A stretch of DNA of 64,000 nucleotides from DSVZ01 sp037439785 (GCA_037439785.1 JBBIVJ010000011.1:44658-108657), one strand, 5' to 3'; shown: positions 1 through 8,744, numbered from the stretch's first letter. A program made the numbers and translations. The notes: generated by a model not told the origin, from the letters alone.

Positions 1-2
1 AT

Positions 3-488
3 CGCTTTGCGGTGTGGGTGGACCAGATCAAGTTCCGGCTGCCGCTGTTCGGGAGCCTGAACCACATGCTGGCCATTGCCCGGTTCGCACGCAACCTGGC
101 CATCCTGTACCGGGCGGGGGTGAACATCGTCGAGGCGTTCAAGCTCACCGCCGGGCTGGTGGGCAGCGTGTGGCTGAGCGACTGCGTGTTGGCGGTGGCC
201 GAGCGCATCGAGCGGGGGGAATCGGTCAGCGGCGCAATAAAGGAGTTCCCGATCTTTCCCGGCCTGCTGAACCGGATGGTGGTCATGGGCGAGAACACCG
301 GCCAGTTGGACAACGCCCTGGACAACGTGGCCGACTACTACAACCTGGTCGTGCCCCGCGCCATCAAGCGCATCTTCAGCATCGCCGAGCCGGCCCTGAT
401 CTTGTTCCTGGTCGTGATCGTCGGCCTGGTGGCCGTGGCCATCTTCCTGCCCATCCTGGGCATGGTGACGGCCGTTGGCAAAAGCTGA
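3..488 (+). CDS. Type IV pilus/type II secretion platform protein, PilC/GspF family (C-terminal part)
   Basis: The reading frame is open at the window edge, so only the last 161 residues are visible. They match the second F domain of the inner-membrane platform protein. The segment starts with an amphipathic stretch (LARFARNLAILYRAGVN-like), continues through a helical domain with a GENTGQLD motif typical of GspF/PilC, and ends in a strongly hydrophobic membrane helix at about residues 125-155. In this family the protein sits in the inner membrane and couples the assembly ATPase to pilin insertion. The next gene starts 20 bases after the stop and has its own Shine-Dalgarno sequence (GGAGGTG), so this is the upstream part of a pilus operon. 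The family assignment is firm; which subfamily (PilC or GspF) cannot be decided from this fragment. Confidence 0.85.
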   Translation, partial: RFAVWVDQIKFRLPLFGSLNHMLAIARFARNLAILYRAGVNIVEAFKLTAGLVGSVWLSDCVLAVAERIERGESVSGAIKEFPIFPGLLNRMVVMGENTGQLDNALDNVADYYNLVVPRAIKRIFSIAEPALILFLVVIVGLVAVAIFLPILGMVTAVGKS

Positions 489-508
489 ACCCCACACCGG
501 AGGTGACC

Positions 509-1636
509 ATGCAACCGAAACTTCCCGAATCCCCACTGCCGGCCCTGACCGGGGCGCGCCGCCGCTCCACGCGGGGTTTTTCCGTGGTCGAACTGGTCGG
601 CGTGCTGGCCATCGTCGCCATCCTGGCCGGCCTGATCGCCGAGAACCTGATCGAGAAGATGCGCCTGGCGGCGGTGGAGGCGGAGCGGACCTCCCTGGCC
701 ACGATGGCGCAGACGCTGGAGCAGTACGTGGTGCGGACCAAGAGCATCCCCTCGCTGGCCTCCCTGCCGGCCACGCTGGCGGCGGACCTGGCAGTGGCCA
801 CCGAGCGGGTGGCGCAGACCGCCCAGGGCAACCCGCGCTGGTTCTGGGTGGACCCCGAAAGCCGGGTGGGCACCAACGCCGCGGGCAGCCTGGGCTACGT
901 CCAGACCGCCAGCGGCAGCGCCGTCCAGCCGCAGCGGTTGCGGCTGGTGGTGCTGTCGAGTGTGGGCGCGCCCTTACCGGCCTCCGGTTTCACCCCCCCC
1001 ACCACCAACCAGTTCCTCCAGGCGTGGAACACGGTGCGGGGGGGCATCCCGGCCTTCCTGAGCTCGGTCTGGAACGGGCGGGCCGACGACCTGAACATCC
1101 AGCGCGTCGAGGTGGGGACGCTCTTCTGCCGGGTGGTGCTCGAGAACCTGGATGCCAACTACGACGCCTGGTACTCGGTGGATGCCACGAACAACCCGGC
1201 CTCCCTGCCCAAGCTGACCGGCACGGCCAGCAACAACCGCATCTTCTGGCTGGTGCGGGGCACGGTGCTCAACTTTCACTACCCCGACCAGTCGCTCCAG
1301 GCCCGCGAGTACATCATGGAGGACGTGGGCTACACCTTCGAGAACGGCCGGTGGGGCCGGTATCTCCGTTACGGACCGAACCGCAGCACCGGGTGGTTTG
1401 GCGAGATGGTGGACAAGTTTCTCGCCGCGCAGCCGCCGCCGGGGGCCACGCGGCGCTACGCCACCCAGCAGTGGGTCATTGATGCCATGTACCACTTCCT
1501 GTACTGCTTCGGGCAGTGGTCCCTGGACTACTTCTACGGCGGCCCGCCCTGGCCGCACATCCCCGGCTATGAACAGGCCAATGCCGGGGCCACCGGGCTG
1601 GCGGATTACTCGAGCGACCTGCTCATCACCCGTTGA
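509..1636 (+). CDS. Large prepilin-like protein 1 (N-terminal methylation motif)
   Basis: This 375-residue protein has a short basic leader followed by GFSVVELVGVLAIVAIL at about residues 27-43, a class III prepilin signal with Gly at -1 and Glu at +5. PilD-type peptidase should cleave after that Gly and methylate the Phe. The start ATG has GGAGGTG five bases upstream. It is about twice as long as ordinary major pilins. The soluble part shares blocks with the next two genes: a VDPESRVGTNAAG segment, a VVLSSVGAPLPA segment and a YSVDATN segment, so the three are paralogues. It lies between the platform protein and the PilM-to-PilQ genes, consistent with a structural or minor pilin/pseudopilin. 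The exact role is not known. Confidence 0.82.
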   Translation: MQPKLPESPLPALTGARRRSTRGFSVVELVGVLAIVAILAGLIAENLIEKMRLAAVEAERTSLATMAQTLEQYVVRTKSIPSLASLPATLAADLAVATERVAQTAQGNPRWFWVDPESRVGTNAAGSLGYVQTASGSAVQPQRLRLVVLSSVGAPLPASGFTPPTTNQFLQAWNTVRGGIPAFLSSVWNGRADDLNIQRVEVGTLFCRVVLENLDANYDAWYSVDATNNPASLPKLTGTASNNRIFWLVRGTVLNFHYPDQSLQAREYIMEDVGYTFENGRWGRYLRYGPNRSTGWFGEMVDKFLAAQPPPGATRRYATQQWVIDAMYHFLYCFGQWSLDYFYGGPPWPHIPGYEQANAGATGLADYSSDLLITR

Positions 1637-1648
1637 GAGGAGGGGACC

Positions 1649-2794
1649 ATGCGTCTGCGGGGATTCATGCCGGGGGCTGGGTCGAGGGCGGCGGCCGGGC
1701 GCCGGGCCGAACGGGCCTACGCCCTCCTGATCATGGCAGGCACGCTGGCCATCCTGGCCATCCTGGCGGCGGTGCTGGTGCCCAACCGCATCCAGTTGAC
1801 CGGCGAGGCCGACCGCGAGCGGGAGGCGGAGGCGCTGCAGCGGCTCAAGGAAGGGCTGCGCGAGTACCTCCTGAGCACCCGCACCGTGCCCGCGCCGGCC
1901 ACGGTGTTCAGCAACGTGGCCGTGACCATCGGGTGGGACGTGGCCCAGGCGCTGACCAACCACCGGCGCAACCCGCGGCTGTTTTTCCTGGACCCGAACT
2001 TCCGCCTGGGCACCAACACGGCCAGCAACCTGCCGTTTGTCCAGGGCACCTACGGCTTCACCAATACCAGCAACCTGCGGATGATGTTTTTGTCCAGCCT
2101 GGGCGGGCCGCTGCCGGCCATGCTGACCAATCCCGGCACCAATGCCGCCACGGTCTTCTCCATGGTGTGGAATGCCGCCGATGGCCAGACCCCGCCGGGA
2201 TGGACCTGGGGGGGGGACTGGGCGGACATCCGCGTGGCGCGGCTCAGCCTCGATCCCTGGATCACCCGCATCCGCCTGCTCAACGGGCCGGGCAGCACCG
2301 GCCGGTTTTCGGTGGACAACACCAACGCCAGCGTGGCCCTGCCGACCAACGACTTCAGCGCGCTGTACTTTGTGCGTTCCCAGCTCGGCCTGCACAGCCA
2401 CGTCAGCCCCTACCCGGTGCAGATTCTCCAGGTGATGCAGGACGTACCCCTGGCCACCAACGGTCCGCCCTACCTGCTGATGCCCACCTTCGTGTACGAG
2501 GACGGCGTCTGGCGCGGCCGCTTCTACAAGGGCACCGACGCCCAGAAGCACAACGGCGAGGACCTCCAGTGGGCCTACGACATCTTCATGTCCGGACCGG
2601 CCAACGTGTACATGGTCGGCTCGGTCACCCAGGATTCCCTGACACGGCGGATGTGGGAGTACATGAGCAACTACGTCCGCTGGACCGAGCTGGGCTTCAG
2701 TTCCAGCTTCAAGAACTCGGTGCTCAAACCCTCGCAGCAGGCCATGGCCTCGGAGCTGGGCACCTACTGCAACAAAAAGGCCAGGGCGAATTGA
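1649..2794 (+). CDS. Large prepilin-like protein 2, lacking the usual Glu+5
   Basis: This 381-residue paralogue of the flanking genes starts 12 bases after gene 1 with a GAGGAGGGG ribosome site. Its hydrophobic N-terminal helix (ALLIMAGTLAILAILAAVLV, about residues 25-44) lines up with prepilin signals, but Ala-Tyr replaces Gly-Phe at the cleavage site and there is no Glu at the +5 position. The rest is very similar to gene 3: NPGTNAATVF, PPGWTWGG, SVDNTNA, FVYEDGVWRGR, EIFMSGP-like and TYCNKKA blocks occur in the same order. In type II systems the tip pseudopilin GspK also lacks Glu+5, so a tip role is possible. That role is inference from one residue and length only. Confidence 0.75.
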   Translation: MRLRGFMPGAGSRAAAGRRAERAYALLIMAGTLAILAILAAVLVPNRIQLTGEADREREAEALQRLKEGLREYLLSTRTVPAPATVFSNVAVTIGWDVAQALTNHRRNPRLFFLDPNFRLGTNTASNLPFVQGTYGFTNTSNLRMMFLSSLGGPLPAMLTNPGTNAATVFSMVWNAADGQTPPGWTWGGDWADIRVARLSLDPWITRIRLLNGPGSTGRFSVDNTNASVALPTNDFSALYFVRSQLGLHSHVSPYPVQILQVMQDVPLATNGPPYLLMPTFVYEDGVWRGRFYKGTDAQKHNGEDLQWAYDIFMSGPANVYMVGSVTQDSLTRRMWEYMSNYVRWTELGFSSSFKNSVLKPSQQAMASELGTYCNKKARAN

Positions 2795-2804
2795 GGAGCC
2801 GCCC

Positions 2805-3998
2805 ATGAATGCTGTTTTCCCTCATCTTTCGCGCCCGCACGTGACCATTGGCCGCGGGGCGGCCTGCCCGGCGTCTTTCCGCAACGGGCGCCGCGCCGGG
2901 GGGGCGGACCGGACCGCTCGCGCCTTCAGCCTGATCGAAATCACGGTGGTGATGGCCGCACTGTCGCTGCTGGCGATGCTGGCGGGGCCGTCCCTGATGC
3001 AGCAACTGGCCGAGGCCGAACGCCGGCAGGAAATGGACACCCTGAGTCAGATCGCCCAGGGCCTGCGCGAGCACATCCTCAGCCAGCGCCGGGTGCCCTC
3101 CGCGGCGGCCCTGCCGGCGGAGCTGGCCGGCACCCTGGGGTGGACTGCCGAACGGGTGGAGCAAACCCGCAGCGGCCAGAGGCGGGCGTTTTTGTATGAC
3201 CCGGCGTTGCGCATCGGCTCCGTCACGGCCGGCGCGCTCCCCTACGTGCAGAGCACCAGCGGCGCGTCGGTACTGGAGGGGACACGGATGGTGATCGTCT
3301 CGACCGCGGGGGCGCCGTTGCCCGCGGTGATCGCCAATCCCGGCACCAATGCGGCCACGGTCTTCAATCTCCTGTGGGAGGCCCCCGACAACCGCACGGC
3401 ACCCCCCGGCTGGACCTGGGGGGGCGAGTGGCGCGACATCCTCATCCAGCGGGTGAACCTGCGTCCGCTCTTCACCCAGGTCGTGCTCAACAACCAGTAC
3501 TACCGGTTCGGGCGCTATTCGGTGGACAACACCAACGCCCCCGTCGCACTCACCAACTCCAGTTTCGCCGCGTGGTTTCTGGGGCGCACCCTCCTGGGGC
3601 TGCACGGCCACGGCACCGGCCCCCTCCAGTCCGTCCAGGTGATCCCCAGCCCGGACAGCAAGGACCGTGACCCCGCCTACACCTGGTTCCCCTCCTACGT
3701 GTACGAGCAGGGGGTCTGGCGCGGGCGCCTGTTCATGTCCGCCCCCCAGCCGCGGCGCTCGGGCAATGACCTCCAGGCCGCCTACGAAATCTTCATGTCC
3801 GGCCCGCCCAACGTGTACAAGGTGGGCAGCGTCACCCAGTCCAGCGTCACCTGGGCCATGTACAACTTCATGAGCAACTACGTGGTCTGGGCCAACAGTG
3901 GCTTCAGCGCCTCCGCCAAGGTCAACCTGAACCTGTGGCAAAGCTCGATGGCCAGCCAGGTCCAGACCTACTGCAACAAGAAGGCCTCGGCGAACTGA
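2805..3998 (+). CDS. Large prepilin-like protein 3 (N-terminal methylation motif)
   Basis: This 397-residue protein begins with an unusually long, basic leader of about 40 residues. AFSLIEITVVMAALSLLAML follows, with Glu at +5 but Ala rather than Gly before the Phe. It is a close paralogue of the preceding gene; both end in almost the same peptide (TYCNKKASAN against TYCNKKARAN) and share the long PPGWTWGG...EIFMSGP-type core. A GGAGG-like site overlaps the upstream stop codon, so the three pilin genes are probably translated from one message. Ala at -1 is tolerated by some prepilin peptidases. Function: presumed pilus or pseudopilus subunit. Confidence 0.8.
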   Translation: MNAVFPHLSRPHVTIGRGAACPASFRNGRRAGGADRTARAFSLIEITVVMAALSLLAMLAGPSLMQQLAEAERRQEMDTLSQIAQGLREHILSQRRVPSAAALPAELAGTLGWTAERVEQTRSGQRRAFLYDPALRIGSVTAGALPYVQSTSGASVLEGTRMVIVSTAGAPLPAVIANPGTNAATVFNLLWEAPDNRTAPPGWTWGGEWRDILIQRVNLRPLFTQVVLNNQYYRFGRYSVDNTNAPVALTNSSFAAWFLGRTLLGLHGHGTGPLQSVQVIPSPDSKDRDPAYTWFPSYVYEQGVWRGRLFMSAPQPRRSGNDLQAAYEIFMSGPPNVYKVGSVTQSSVTWAMYNFMSNYVVWANSGFSASAKVNLNLWQSSMASQVQTYCNKKASAN

Positions 3999-4011
3999 CC
4001 CCGGAGGAGCC

Positions 4012-5547
4012 ATGCTCACCCTGCGCCAACGCAGCCACGCCGCCCGCCAGGGCATCGCCCTGCATCACCACACCCTGAGCATCGCCTGGCTGCGCAAACA
4101 TTTCCGCGCCGTGGCCGTCCAGCGCGGCAAGGTGACCGGCGCGTGGGAGTCGCCCGAACCGGTCGAGGGCACCGACCACTTTGCCGAACTGCTCGAGAAG
4201 GCCATCGCCGCCACCGGCTTCAACGGCTCGACCATCTCCCTGGTGCTGGCCCACCAGCATCTGGTTCACCTGCTCATCGAGACCCCGCCGGTCAAGCGCA
4301 GCATGCTCGAAAAGGTGGTGAACCGGCAGGCCCAGCAGCAGCGGCTGTTCCCCGGCCAGGCCGTCTGGAGCATCGAGCCCGCGGAGTCGGCCAAAAAGGG
4401 CCCGCCGCAGTTTTTGCTGAACCTGTTCCCGAAGCTGCTGCTGGACGAGCTGTTGTCCGGCGCGACCCGGGTGGGCTGCTACCTGACGGCGGTCACCCCG
4501 GTCCCGGCGATCCTGCGGGAGCAGTTGTTTGACCTGCCCATCCCGGACACCCAGGTGGCCATGATCCTGGCCCTGACCGGCGAAAACACCGTCGTGCTGG
4601 TCGGGCGCAGCGACGGCCGCGTGCTCCTGGCCCGCGTGCTCAGCGGCAACTGGCTGGACAGCTTCCCGCGCCTGCTGGTGGACCTCAAACGCACCCTGCT
4701 GTTCGTCAACCAGCATCACGGGGTCAACGTCGAAAGCCTCTGGCTGTTCGGCCCCGGCGCCGAAGAACAGGCCCCCCGGCTGCAGGAACAAGCCGGCCTG
4801 ACGGCCCAGCCCTCGCCCACTCCCTGGAGCGAGGATTACTGGTCCCTGGCCGCCCTGCGGGTGGACCCCGCGCACGCCCAGAACCTGGTCAGCCCCGAGC
4901 AGCGCCAGGCCCCGCAGCGGAGCATCTTCGCCAAGGTGGTCGGCTCGATCACCGCCGTGGTGGTCCTGCTCTCGGCCTTCCTGAGCTGGAAGCTGCACGC
5001 CATGTACCGCGAGGAGCGAAAGAACAACCAGCAGCTCGAACTGGAGGTCGCCCGCCTCCAGTCCCGCCATCAGGAACTGCAGCGCCGGCAGGCCGAGGCC
5101 GAGCGCCTGCGCGGCCTGGTGGACCTGGTGGCGGCGAACCGACCCGATCCGGTGCCCCTGTGGTTCCTTGGCTACCTGGGCGAGGCGGTGCCGCCCGACC
5201 TGGTGGTGACCAACCTGGACGTGCGCCGCCAGGGTACCCTCTGGCATGTGCAACTGAGCGGGCGCCCCCAGCCGCGGCAATCCCCGCGCGATGTCGTGGC
5301 CCTCGCGTCCGCCGAACGCCTGCTCTCCAACCGGCTGGCCGAGGGGCCGTTTCACGTGCAGTTTACGCTCCCCCCCACCAACGCCCCCGGCAGCGGGCCG
5401 GCCCACGCTGTCGCCTCGCCCTCTTCTGACTCCAATGCCCCCGCCAGCAGCGCGCTGGGGTGGTTGAGCCGACTCAAGGCCGAGGCGGCCGCCGCGAACA
5501 CCAATCCCCCGGTGGCATTTGCCCTGGAAGGCTGGATTCAACCATGA
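4012..5547 (+). CDS. PilM/PilN-like (GspL-like) pilus assembly protein
   Basis: This 511-residue protein combines two parts that are separate genes in classical type IV pilus operons. Residues 1 to about 290 look like a diverged actin-like PilM/GspL cytoplasmic domain, with a long linker. A single membrane helix follows at about 305-325, then a coiled coil rich in Glu, Gln and Arg at about 330-375, and a PilN-like periplasmic domain beginning near PLWFLGYLGEAVPPDLVVTN. GspL of type II systems has the same layout. The start ATG follows GGAGG by six bases. The stop overlaps the next gene's ATG (ATGA), which indicates translational coupling. In the family this protein links the cytoplasmic motor to the periplasmic PilO/PilP/secretin alignment complex. 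The actin-like nucleotide motifs are weak by eye, so the N-terminal assignment is less certain than the C-terminal one. Confidence 0.7.
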   Translation: MLTLRQRSHAARQGIALHHHTLSIAWLRKHFRAVAVQRGKVTGAWESPEPVEGTDHFAELLEKAIAATGFNGSTISLVLAHQHLVHLLIETPPVKRSMLEKVVNRQAQQQRLFPGQAVWSIEPAESAKKGPPQFLLNLFPKLLLDELLSGATRVGCYLTAVTPVPAILREQLFDLPIPDTQVAMILALTGENTVVLVGRSDGRVLLARVLSGNWLDSFPRLLVDLKRTLLFVNQHHGVNVESLWLFGPGAEEQAPRLQEQAGLTAQPSPTPWSEDYWSLAALRVDPAHAQNLVSPEQRQAPQRSIFAKVVGSITAVVVLLSAFLSWKLHAMYREERKNNQQLELEVARLQSRHQELQRRQAEAERLRGLVDLVAANRPDPVPLWFLGYLGEAVPPDLVVTNLDVRRQGTLWHVQLSGRPQPRQSPRDVVALASAERLLSNRLAEGPFHVQFTLPPTNAPGSGPAHAVASPSSDSNAPASSALGWLSRLKAEAAAANTNPPVAFALEGWIQP

Positions 5548-6290
5548 GTGCTGACGCGGACAAATCCTGGCCGAACATCCCGCCCTCGCAGCTCAAGCTC
5601 AGCCGGGGCGGAGCCGACGAGACCGCCTCCCCGGAGGAACGCCCCGCCGGTGGCCCCGCGCCCTCGGGGCAACCGCCGGTCGCCACCCCGGCCCCGCCAC
5701 CGCGCAAGGCGCCGTCCCTGACCACGCGCGACTGGGTGATCCGCGGCGGGATGGTGGCCCTGCTGGTCGCGGCGCTGGGAGTGCTGGTCTGGAGTTATCG
5801 CCGCCTGGCCCCGGTGCAGACCGCGGGGCGGCTGCTGAGCGAGCGGGTGAACAAGCTCGAGGAGCAGATCGCCCAGATGGAGCGCGGCTACACGGAGGCC
5901 GACCTCGAGGCGCTGGCCCGGGAATTTCGCTTTGCCGGCAGCCTGCTTTACAACGGCGAAGAGGTGCTGGCCGCCTGGTTCAACGGCCTCAAACGCACGG
6001 CCGTCCCCCTGGCCCTCGAGGCGGATGCCGACTTCGGCCAACCCCGCACCCCGGCGACCAACTACACCGTGGCGGTGGTGCCCGCCACGCTGACCCTCAG
6101 CCTCAAGCCTTCTGCGGATGTGGCCTCCCCCCAGTCGCCCCATGTCCGGGTCCTGACCCTGCTGGAGACGATGATCCGGCAGACCAACCGCGCGGACCTG
6201 GTGGCGCTGCACGTGGTCGCCGGCACCAACTCCATCGCCCAGGTCAGGGCGGAGATGGAATTGTGGGCCGGCAAGGAGGGTCAACCATGA
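5544..6290 (+). CDS. PilO-like (GspM-like) alignment-complex protein
   Basis: This 248-residue protein has a disordered, Pro-rich cytoplasmic N-terminus of about 60 residues, one membrane helix at about 65-85, a coiled coil at about 95-125 and a small periplasmic domain. This is the PilO/GspM layout. Its ATG overlaps the upstream stop, and its own stop overlaps the next ATG, so it is tightly coupled to both neighbours. Order PilM/N, PilO, PilP, PilQ is the conserved type IV pilus order and is the main support. The primary sequence alone would not identify it. Confidence 0.6.
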   Translation: MSADADKSWPNIPPSQLKLSRGGADETASPEERPAGGPAPSGQPPVATPAPPPRKAPSLTTRDWVIRGGMVALLVAALGVLVWSYRRLAPVQTAGRLLSERVNKLEEQIAQMERGYTEADLEALAREFRFAGSLLYNGEEVLAAWFNGLKRTAVPLALEADADFGQPRTPATNYTVAVVPATLTLSLKPSADVASPQSPHVRVLTLLETMIRQTNRADLVALHVVAGTNSIAQVRAEMELWAGKEGQP

Positions 6291-6904
6291 ACCAGGCGCG
6301 TCTCCAAATCCTCCTGGCCACCGGCATTGTGGCGGCCGTCGTCGTGACGGTGCTCCTCGTTTGGCCGAAGCTCAAATCCTCGCCCGTGGCGACGGCGGCC
6401 GCCCAACGCGCCCTCACCAGCCCCCCCGCGACGGCCGCCCCCGCCGCGGCACCTGTGACGGCGAACGCGGCGGACCCTACGCCCACCAACGCCCCGGCCC
6501 CCCGCCCGGTGCTCGAACGGGAGCGCATCCGCCAGCGCTGGCCGGACTGGATCTCGGGCAACTACCGCGACCCCTTCCAGGTGGACGTGGCGGTGCTGGC
6601 CAGCGAAGTGCCGCGCGAGGAACTCACGCCCGCCCGACATCTCAAGCTCCAGGGCACCTGGGTCCAGACCGGCAGCCGGCTGGCGGTGATTGACCGCGGC
6701 ATCTATGGCATCGGCGATCAGGTCGCCGGCTACACGGTCGTGCAAATTGAATCCGGTCGCGTGGACCTCCGCGGGCCGGACAAGACCGAGACCATCACTT
6801 TTTACACCTATGTCCCCCCTCCGCCGCCCCGCCAGGGCGGACTCATCAACACCAACCTCATCGAAAAGCTCCTCGGTCCGGAACGCGAAACACTGCGGAA
6901 CTGA
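6287..6904 (+). CDS. PilP-like (GspC-like) inner-membrane protein
   Basis: This 205-residue protein has an N-terminal membrane anchor at about residues 7-26, an Ala/Pro/Thr-rich linker to about residue 70, and a compact beta-rich domain. In that domain, GNYRDPFQV is followed by LKLQGTW, AVIDRGIYGIGDQVAGY and VDLRGP. The DPF motif followed by an L-x-G segment and a GD-x-(V/I) turn is characteristic of PilP and of GspC homology-region domains, which contact the N0 domain of the secretin. The start overlaps the preceding stop (ATGA). The secretin begins seven bases after its stop. A Pro run and a DUF-like tail (YVPPPPP) end the protein. Confidence 0.7.
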   Translation: MNQARLQILLATGIVAAVVVTVLLVWPKLKSSPVATAAAQRALTSPPATAAPAAAPVTANAADPTPTNAPAPRPVLERERIRQRWPDWISGNYRDPFQVDVAVLASEVPREELTPARHLKLQGTWVQTGSRLAVIDRGIYGIGDQVAGYTVVQIESGRVDLRGPDKTETITFYTYVPPPPPRQGGLINTNLIEKLLGPERETLRN

Positions 6905-6910
6905 AACGAC

Positions 6911-8686
6911 ATGAGCCCACACATCCGTCCGTTCACGAGGACCCACTGGAACCTCCAGCACCGGCCCCTGCTGTCGGGGTCGGGCCGGCCCCGGCCCGCT
7001 CCGCGCCCGCCCGGGGGCATCCGCCGTCGGCGCGCCCGGGCGGCGGTGCTGGGGCTGGCACTGATGGCCGCCACCGCACCGGCCCAGGGTGCCGAGACCC
7101 GGCCCTCCAGGGACACCTTCCAGGCCGACTGGAGCAAGTACGAGGCGCCGCCCTACCTGCAAACGCCCGACCAGCCCACACCCGCCCCGGCGCCGGCACC
7201 GGAACCCGCCCCGCCGCCCGGACCCGAGGCACAGGTGGCGGAGAAAAAGCTCTACAGCTTTGCCGCCAATGACCTCGATTTGAAGGCCGCCCTGGCCATG
7301 TTTGCCAAGGCCAACGACCTGAACATCGTCCCCGACGGGGATGTCTCCGGCACGGTGACGTTGGACGTGCGGGGGTTGCCGCTGGACCAGATGATGCGGG
7401 CCCTGCTCGAGGCGCACGACTGTACCTGGACCGAACAGGAGGGCCTGATCCGCGTGCGCACCACCGAGACGCGCCTGTTCAAGGTGGATTACCTGCGCCT
7501 GAGCCGGACCGGCCAGGGGCAGAGCTCGGCCATGCTCGCCGCGGGCAGTAGCGGCGGTGGCATGGGCGGAGGGATGGGGGGCGGCGGCATGGGCGGGGGT
7601 GGTGGCATGGGCGGGGGCGGAGGGATGGGGGGCGGCATGGGAGGTGCCGGCGGAGGGATGGGCGGCGGCGGAGGCGGCGGTTCATCCATCAGCCTGACCG
7701 CGGACAACCCCGTGGACTTCTGGAAGGAGCTCAAGGAGGAGCTGGGCGTGCTGCTCACTGAGAAGGGCAAGAACTCGATCGCCATCAACATGACCGCCGG
7801 GCTCATCCAGATCACCGATCGTCCCTCGGCGTTGCGCCGGGTGGAGGGCTACCTGCAGGGGCTGCGGCAGACCGTGCAACGCCAGGTCGAGATCGAGGCC
7901 AACATCTACGACGTGACCCTCAACGACAACTTCCAGTTCGGCATTGACTGGGCGCGCGTGGCCCGGGCCTACAGCGGCTCTTTCGTGTACGGCTCCTCGA
8001 CGCTGCCGGAGGCCATCGGCGGCGGCAGCCTGGGAGAGTCCGCCCTCAACCTGGGCTACCAGAGTTTCTCCCGCCAGATCGGTACCGAGGTACTGCCGGG
8101 CGGCACCGCCGGGGGCACAACCACCGTCCCCATCGTGGCCCGCAACACCACCGCCATGGTGGATGCCCTGCGGCAGCAGGGCACGGTCGAAATCATTTCC
8201 AAGCCCCGCATCCGGGCCCTGAACAACCAGACCGCCCTGATCAAGGTGGGCACGGAGACGCCGTTCTTTGCGCAACAATCCGCCTTCATGCAGAACGCCG
8301 GCGGCACCACGCAGACCCAGGGTGACCAGATCATGATGGTCACGGTGGGCGCCATCCTGGCCATCACCCCGCAGATTTCCGAGGACGGCCTGATTGCCCT
8401 GGACATCTCGCCGGTGTTGACCAGCCTGGTCGGCACGGAGCGGTCCCCCAGCGGGACGGCCACCGCGCCCATCCTCGACACCAAACAGGCCTCGACCATG
8501 GTCCGCGTGGCCAGCGGGCAGACGGTGGTCCTGGGCGGCCTGATTCAGACCGAGCGCGCCCGCAACAAGCGCAAGGTGCCCCTGCTGGGTGACATTCCCG
8601 GCCTGGGCGTGCTCTTCACCGGTCACTACGACACCCGGCGCAAGAAGGAGCTGGTCATCTTCCTGACTCCACGTCTGATCCAATAA
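6911..8686 (+). CDS. pilQ: Secretin, PilQ/GspD family, with a Gly/Met-rich insert
   Basis: This outer-membrane secretin channel has 591 codons from the first ATG. A signal-like segment (AAVLGLALMAATAPAQGA, about residues 44-61) lies well inside, so the true start may be further downstream; none is better placed. A Pro-rich linker leads to an STN/secretin-N domain (YSFAANDLDLKAALAMFAKA). A strikingly low-complexity Gly/Met block follows at about residues 211-257, then another N domain. The beta-barrel secretin domain runs from about 320 to the end and includes VEIISKPRIRALNNQ, GQTVVLGGLIQ and the terminal KKELVIFLTPRLI, all typical. It closes the assembly operon. The low-complexity block would lie between periplasmic N domains and is uncommon. 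The family is certain; pilus versus secretion use is not decided by the sequence. Confidence 0.93.
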   Translation: MSPHIRPFTRTHWNLQHRPLLSGSGRPRPAPRPPGGIRRRRARAAVLGLALMAATAPAQGAETRPSRDTFQADWSKYEAPPYLQTPDQPTPAPAPAPEPAPPPGPEAQVAEKKLYSFAANDLDLKAALAMFAKANDLNIVPDGDVSGTVTLDVRGLPLDQMMRALLEAHDCTWTEQEGLIRVRTTETRLFKVDYLRLSRTGQGQSSAMLAAGSSGGGMGGGMGGGGMGGGGGMGGGGGMGGGMGGAGGGMGGGGGGGSSISLTADNPVDFWKELKEELGVLLTEKGKNSIAINMTAGLIQITDRPSALRRVEGYLQGLRQTVQRQVEIEANIYDVTLNDNFQFGIDWARVARAYSGSFVYGSSTLPEAIGGGSLGESALNLGYQSFSRQIGTEVLPGGTAGGTTTVPIVARNTTAMVDALRQQGTVEIISKPRIRALNNQTALIKVGTETPFFAQQSAFMQNAGGTTQTQGDQIMMVTVGAILAITPQISEDGLIALDISPVLTSLVGTERSPSGTATAPILDTKQASTMVRVASGQTVVLGGLIQTERARNKRKVPLLGDIPGLGVLFTGHYDTRRKKELVIFLTPRLIQ

Positions 8687-8744
8687 CCCGGAGCGCCGCG
8701 CCGGTCCGCCTCCGGTGAGGCCGTTCCACAACCCATCCCCTGCC

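Noticed and set aside
7479..7815. Tandem repeats in the secretin taken as a possible CRISPR-like array
   Set aside because: The repeats are GGC/GGG/ATG codon units encoding Gly and Met in frame with the secretin. There are no regular repeats with unique spacers.
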